Assembly (NCBI GenBank): GCA_026874595.1
Contig: CM049317.1
Coordinates: 55,836,118-55,900,117 of the forward strand
Direction of reading: 5' to 3'
DNA from: Sipunculus nudus
Lineage: Eukaryota; Annelida; Sipuncula; Golfingiida; Sipunculidae
DNA: 64,000 nucleotides
In this document: piece after piece, positions 63,742-64,000 of the stretch
How positions within the stretch are numbered: the stretch's first letter is position 1
How the letters are laid out: every line of letters begins with the position of its first letter
Notes under the pieces: generated by a model
Databases searched by the model: none
Told to the model about the DNA's origin: nothing
Seen by the model: the letters and a program-made list of their open reading frames with translations, nothing else
Made by a program: the position numbers and the translations under genes

Positions 63742-64000
63742 GGCCAAAATAAAAAAAGGTATGGTTCTCAAGCACTTTTTTTAATATATTAATGCGGGAG
63801 GGCGCTTTTTTTATTTCAATTTTTTTGGTATGTTTCGATAAAAATGTCAAATGATAAGGGAAAATCATGAAAATTACAGTTTTATTTTGCTAAATAAGTA
63901 AAAGCCCTACAAAACAAAGGAAATTGTATGATTTTATCTTCTTGAAATAAATGTCGGAGCGGCAGCAGCTCAAAATTGGAAAGTTTTTATTGAAAATCAA
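63742..64000. mobile_element. MITE, GGTATGGTTCTCAGGCAC family, copy 4, cut by the window edge
   Basis: It starts GGCCAAAATAAAAAAAGGTA. The interior is in reverse orientation relative to the other copies (GGGAGGGCGCTTTTTTTA, TATGTTTCGATAAAA, AAGGAAATTGTATGATT). The right end lies beyond the window. Confidence 0.65.

Noticed and set aside
1-64000. CRISPR arrays, operons, phage or bacterial genes
   Set aside because: Direct repeats here are satellite, minisatellite or transposon copies without regular unique spacers. There are no closely packed long frames or ribosome-binding-site-led genes, and the composition and spliced gene are eukaryotic.

Overview
This is AT-rich animal nuclear DNA, most likely from a mollusc or a close lophotrochozoan relative. 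The reasons are one spliced neuropeptide gene of the molluscan sNPF/LFRFamide type, two SINE copies with a V-type central domain (a class reported from mollusc genomes as RUDI), and dense non-autonomous DNA transposons, (TA)n microsatellites and long poly-G/C tracts. No prokaryotic, organellar or viral gene organisation is visible. No transposase, reverse transcriptase or other long reading frame was recognised; the longest open frames (about 150 codons) look like chance or repeat-derived frames.

The only gene I can support is on the + strand. A signal-peptide exon (35376-35463, ATG in a CCACC context, donor GTAAGT) joins across a phase-1 intron of 18,025 bp to a last exon (53489-53919). That exon encodes the amidated peptides IFRY-a (twice), GGLLRY-a, GGIFRY-a, GAILRY-a, GGLFRY-a and LFRW-a, and ends with PHVPFRFG-DEE. 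The two exons splice in frame into 172 residues. AATAAA signals lie at the stop codon and 42 bp beyond it. A 3' splice acceptor just upstream of the ATG suggests a further non-coding 5' exon.

Region by region: 1-960 is a roughly 320-bp tandem repeat cut by the window edge. 961-34,590 is gene-poor DNA with a hAT-like element at 6112-6904, a member of another hAT-like family at 17209-17693, a V-SINE at 23515-23703, a 168-bp tandem triplication near 29.5 kb, and several dispersed repeats. 34,590-35,463 holds degenerate tandem copies of a start-codon-bearing motif, interrupted by a foldback element with 9-bp target duplications, and then the signal-peptide exon. 35,464-53,488 is the intron, with two CAGTGGCGTC-family hAT copies (one truncated), a nested hAT/MITE pair, a palindromic GGGGTAATCTGA element in two copies, a second V-SINE and a 42-bp minisatellite. 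53,489-53,990 is the peptide exon and 3' end. 53,991-64,000 is repeat-rich flank with another hAT copy, two 5-bp-TSD MITEs, a 68-bp inverted repeat and three copies of a GGTATGG-terminated MITE, one carrying a nested insertion.

The strongest results are the neuropeptide precursor and the internally consistent target-site duplications, which define several transposon families directly from this window. I see no sign of a larger undescribed multi-gene system.
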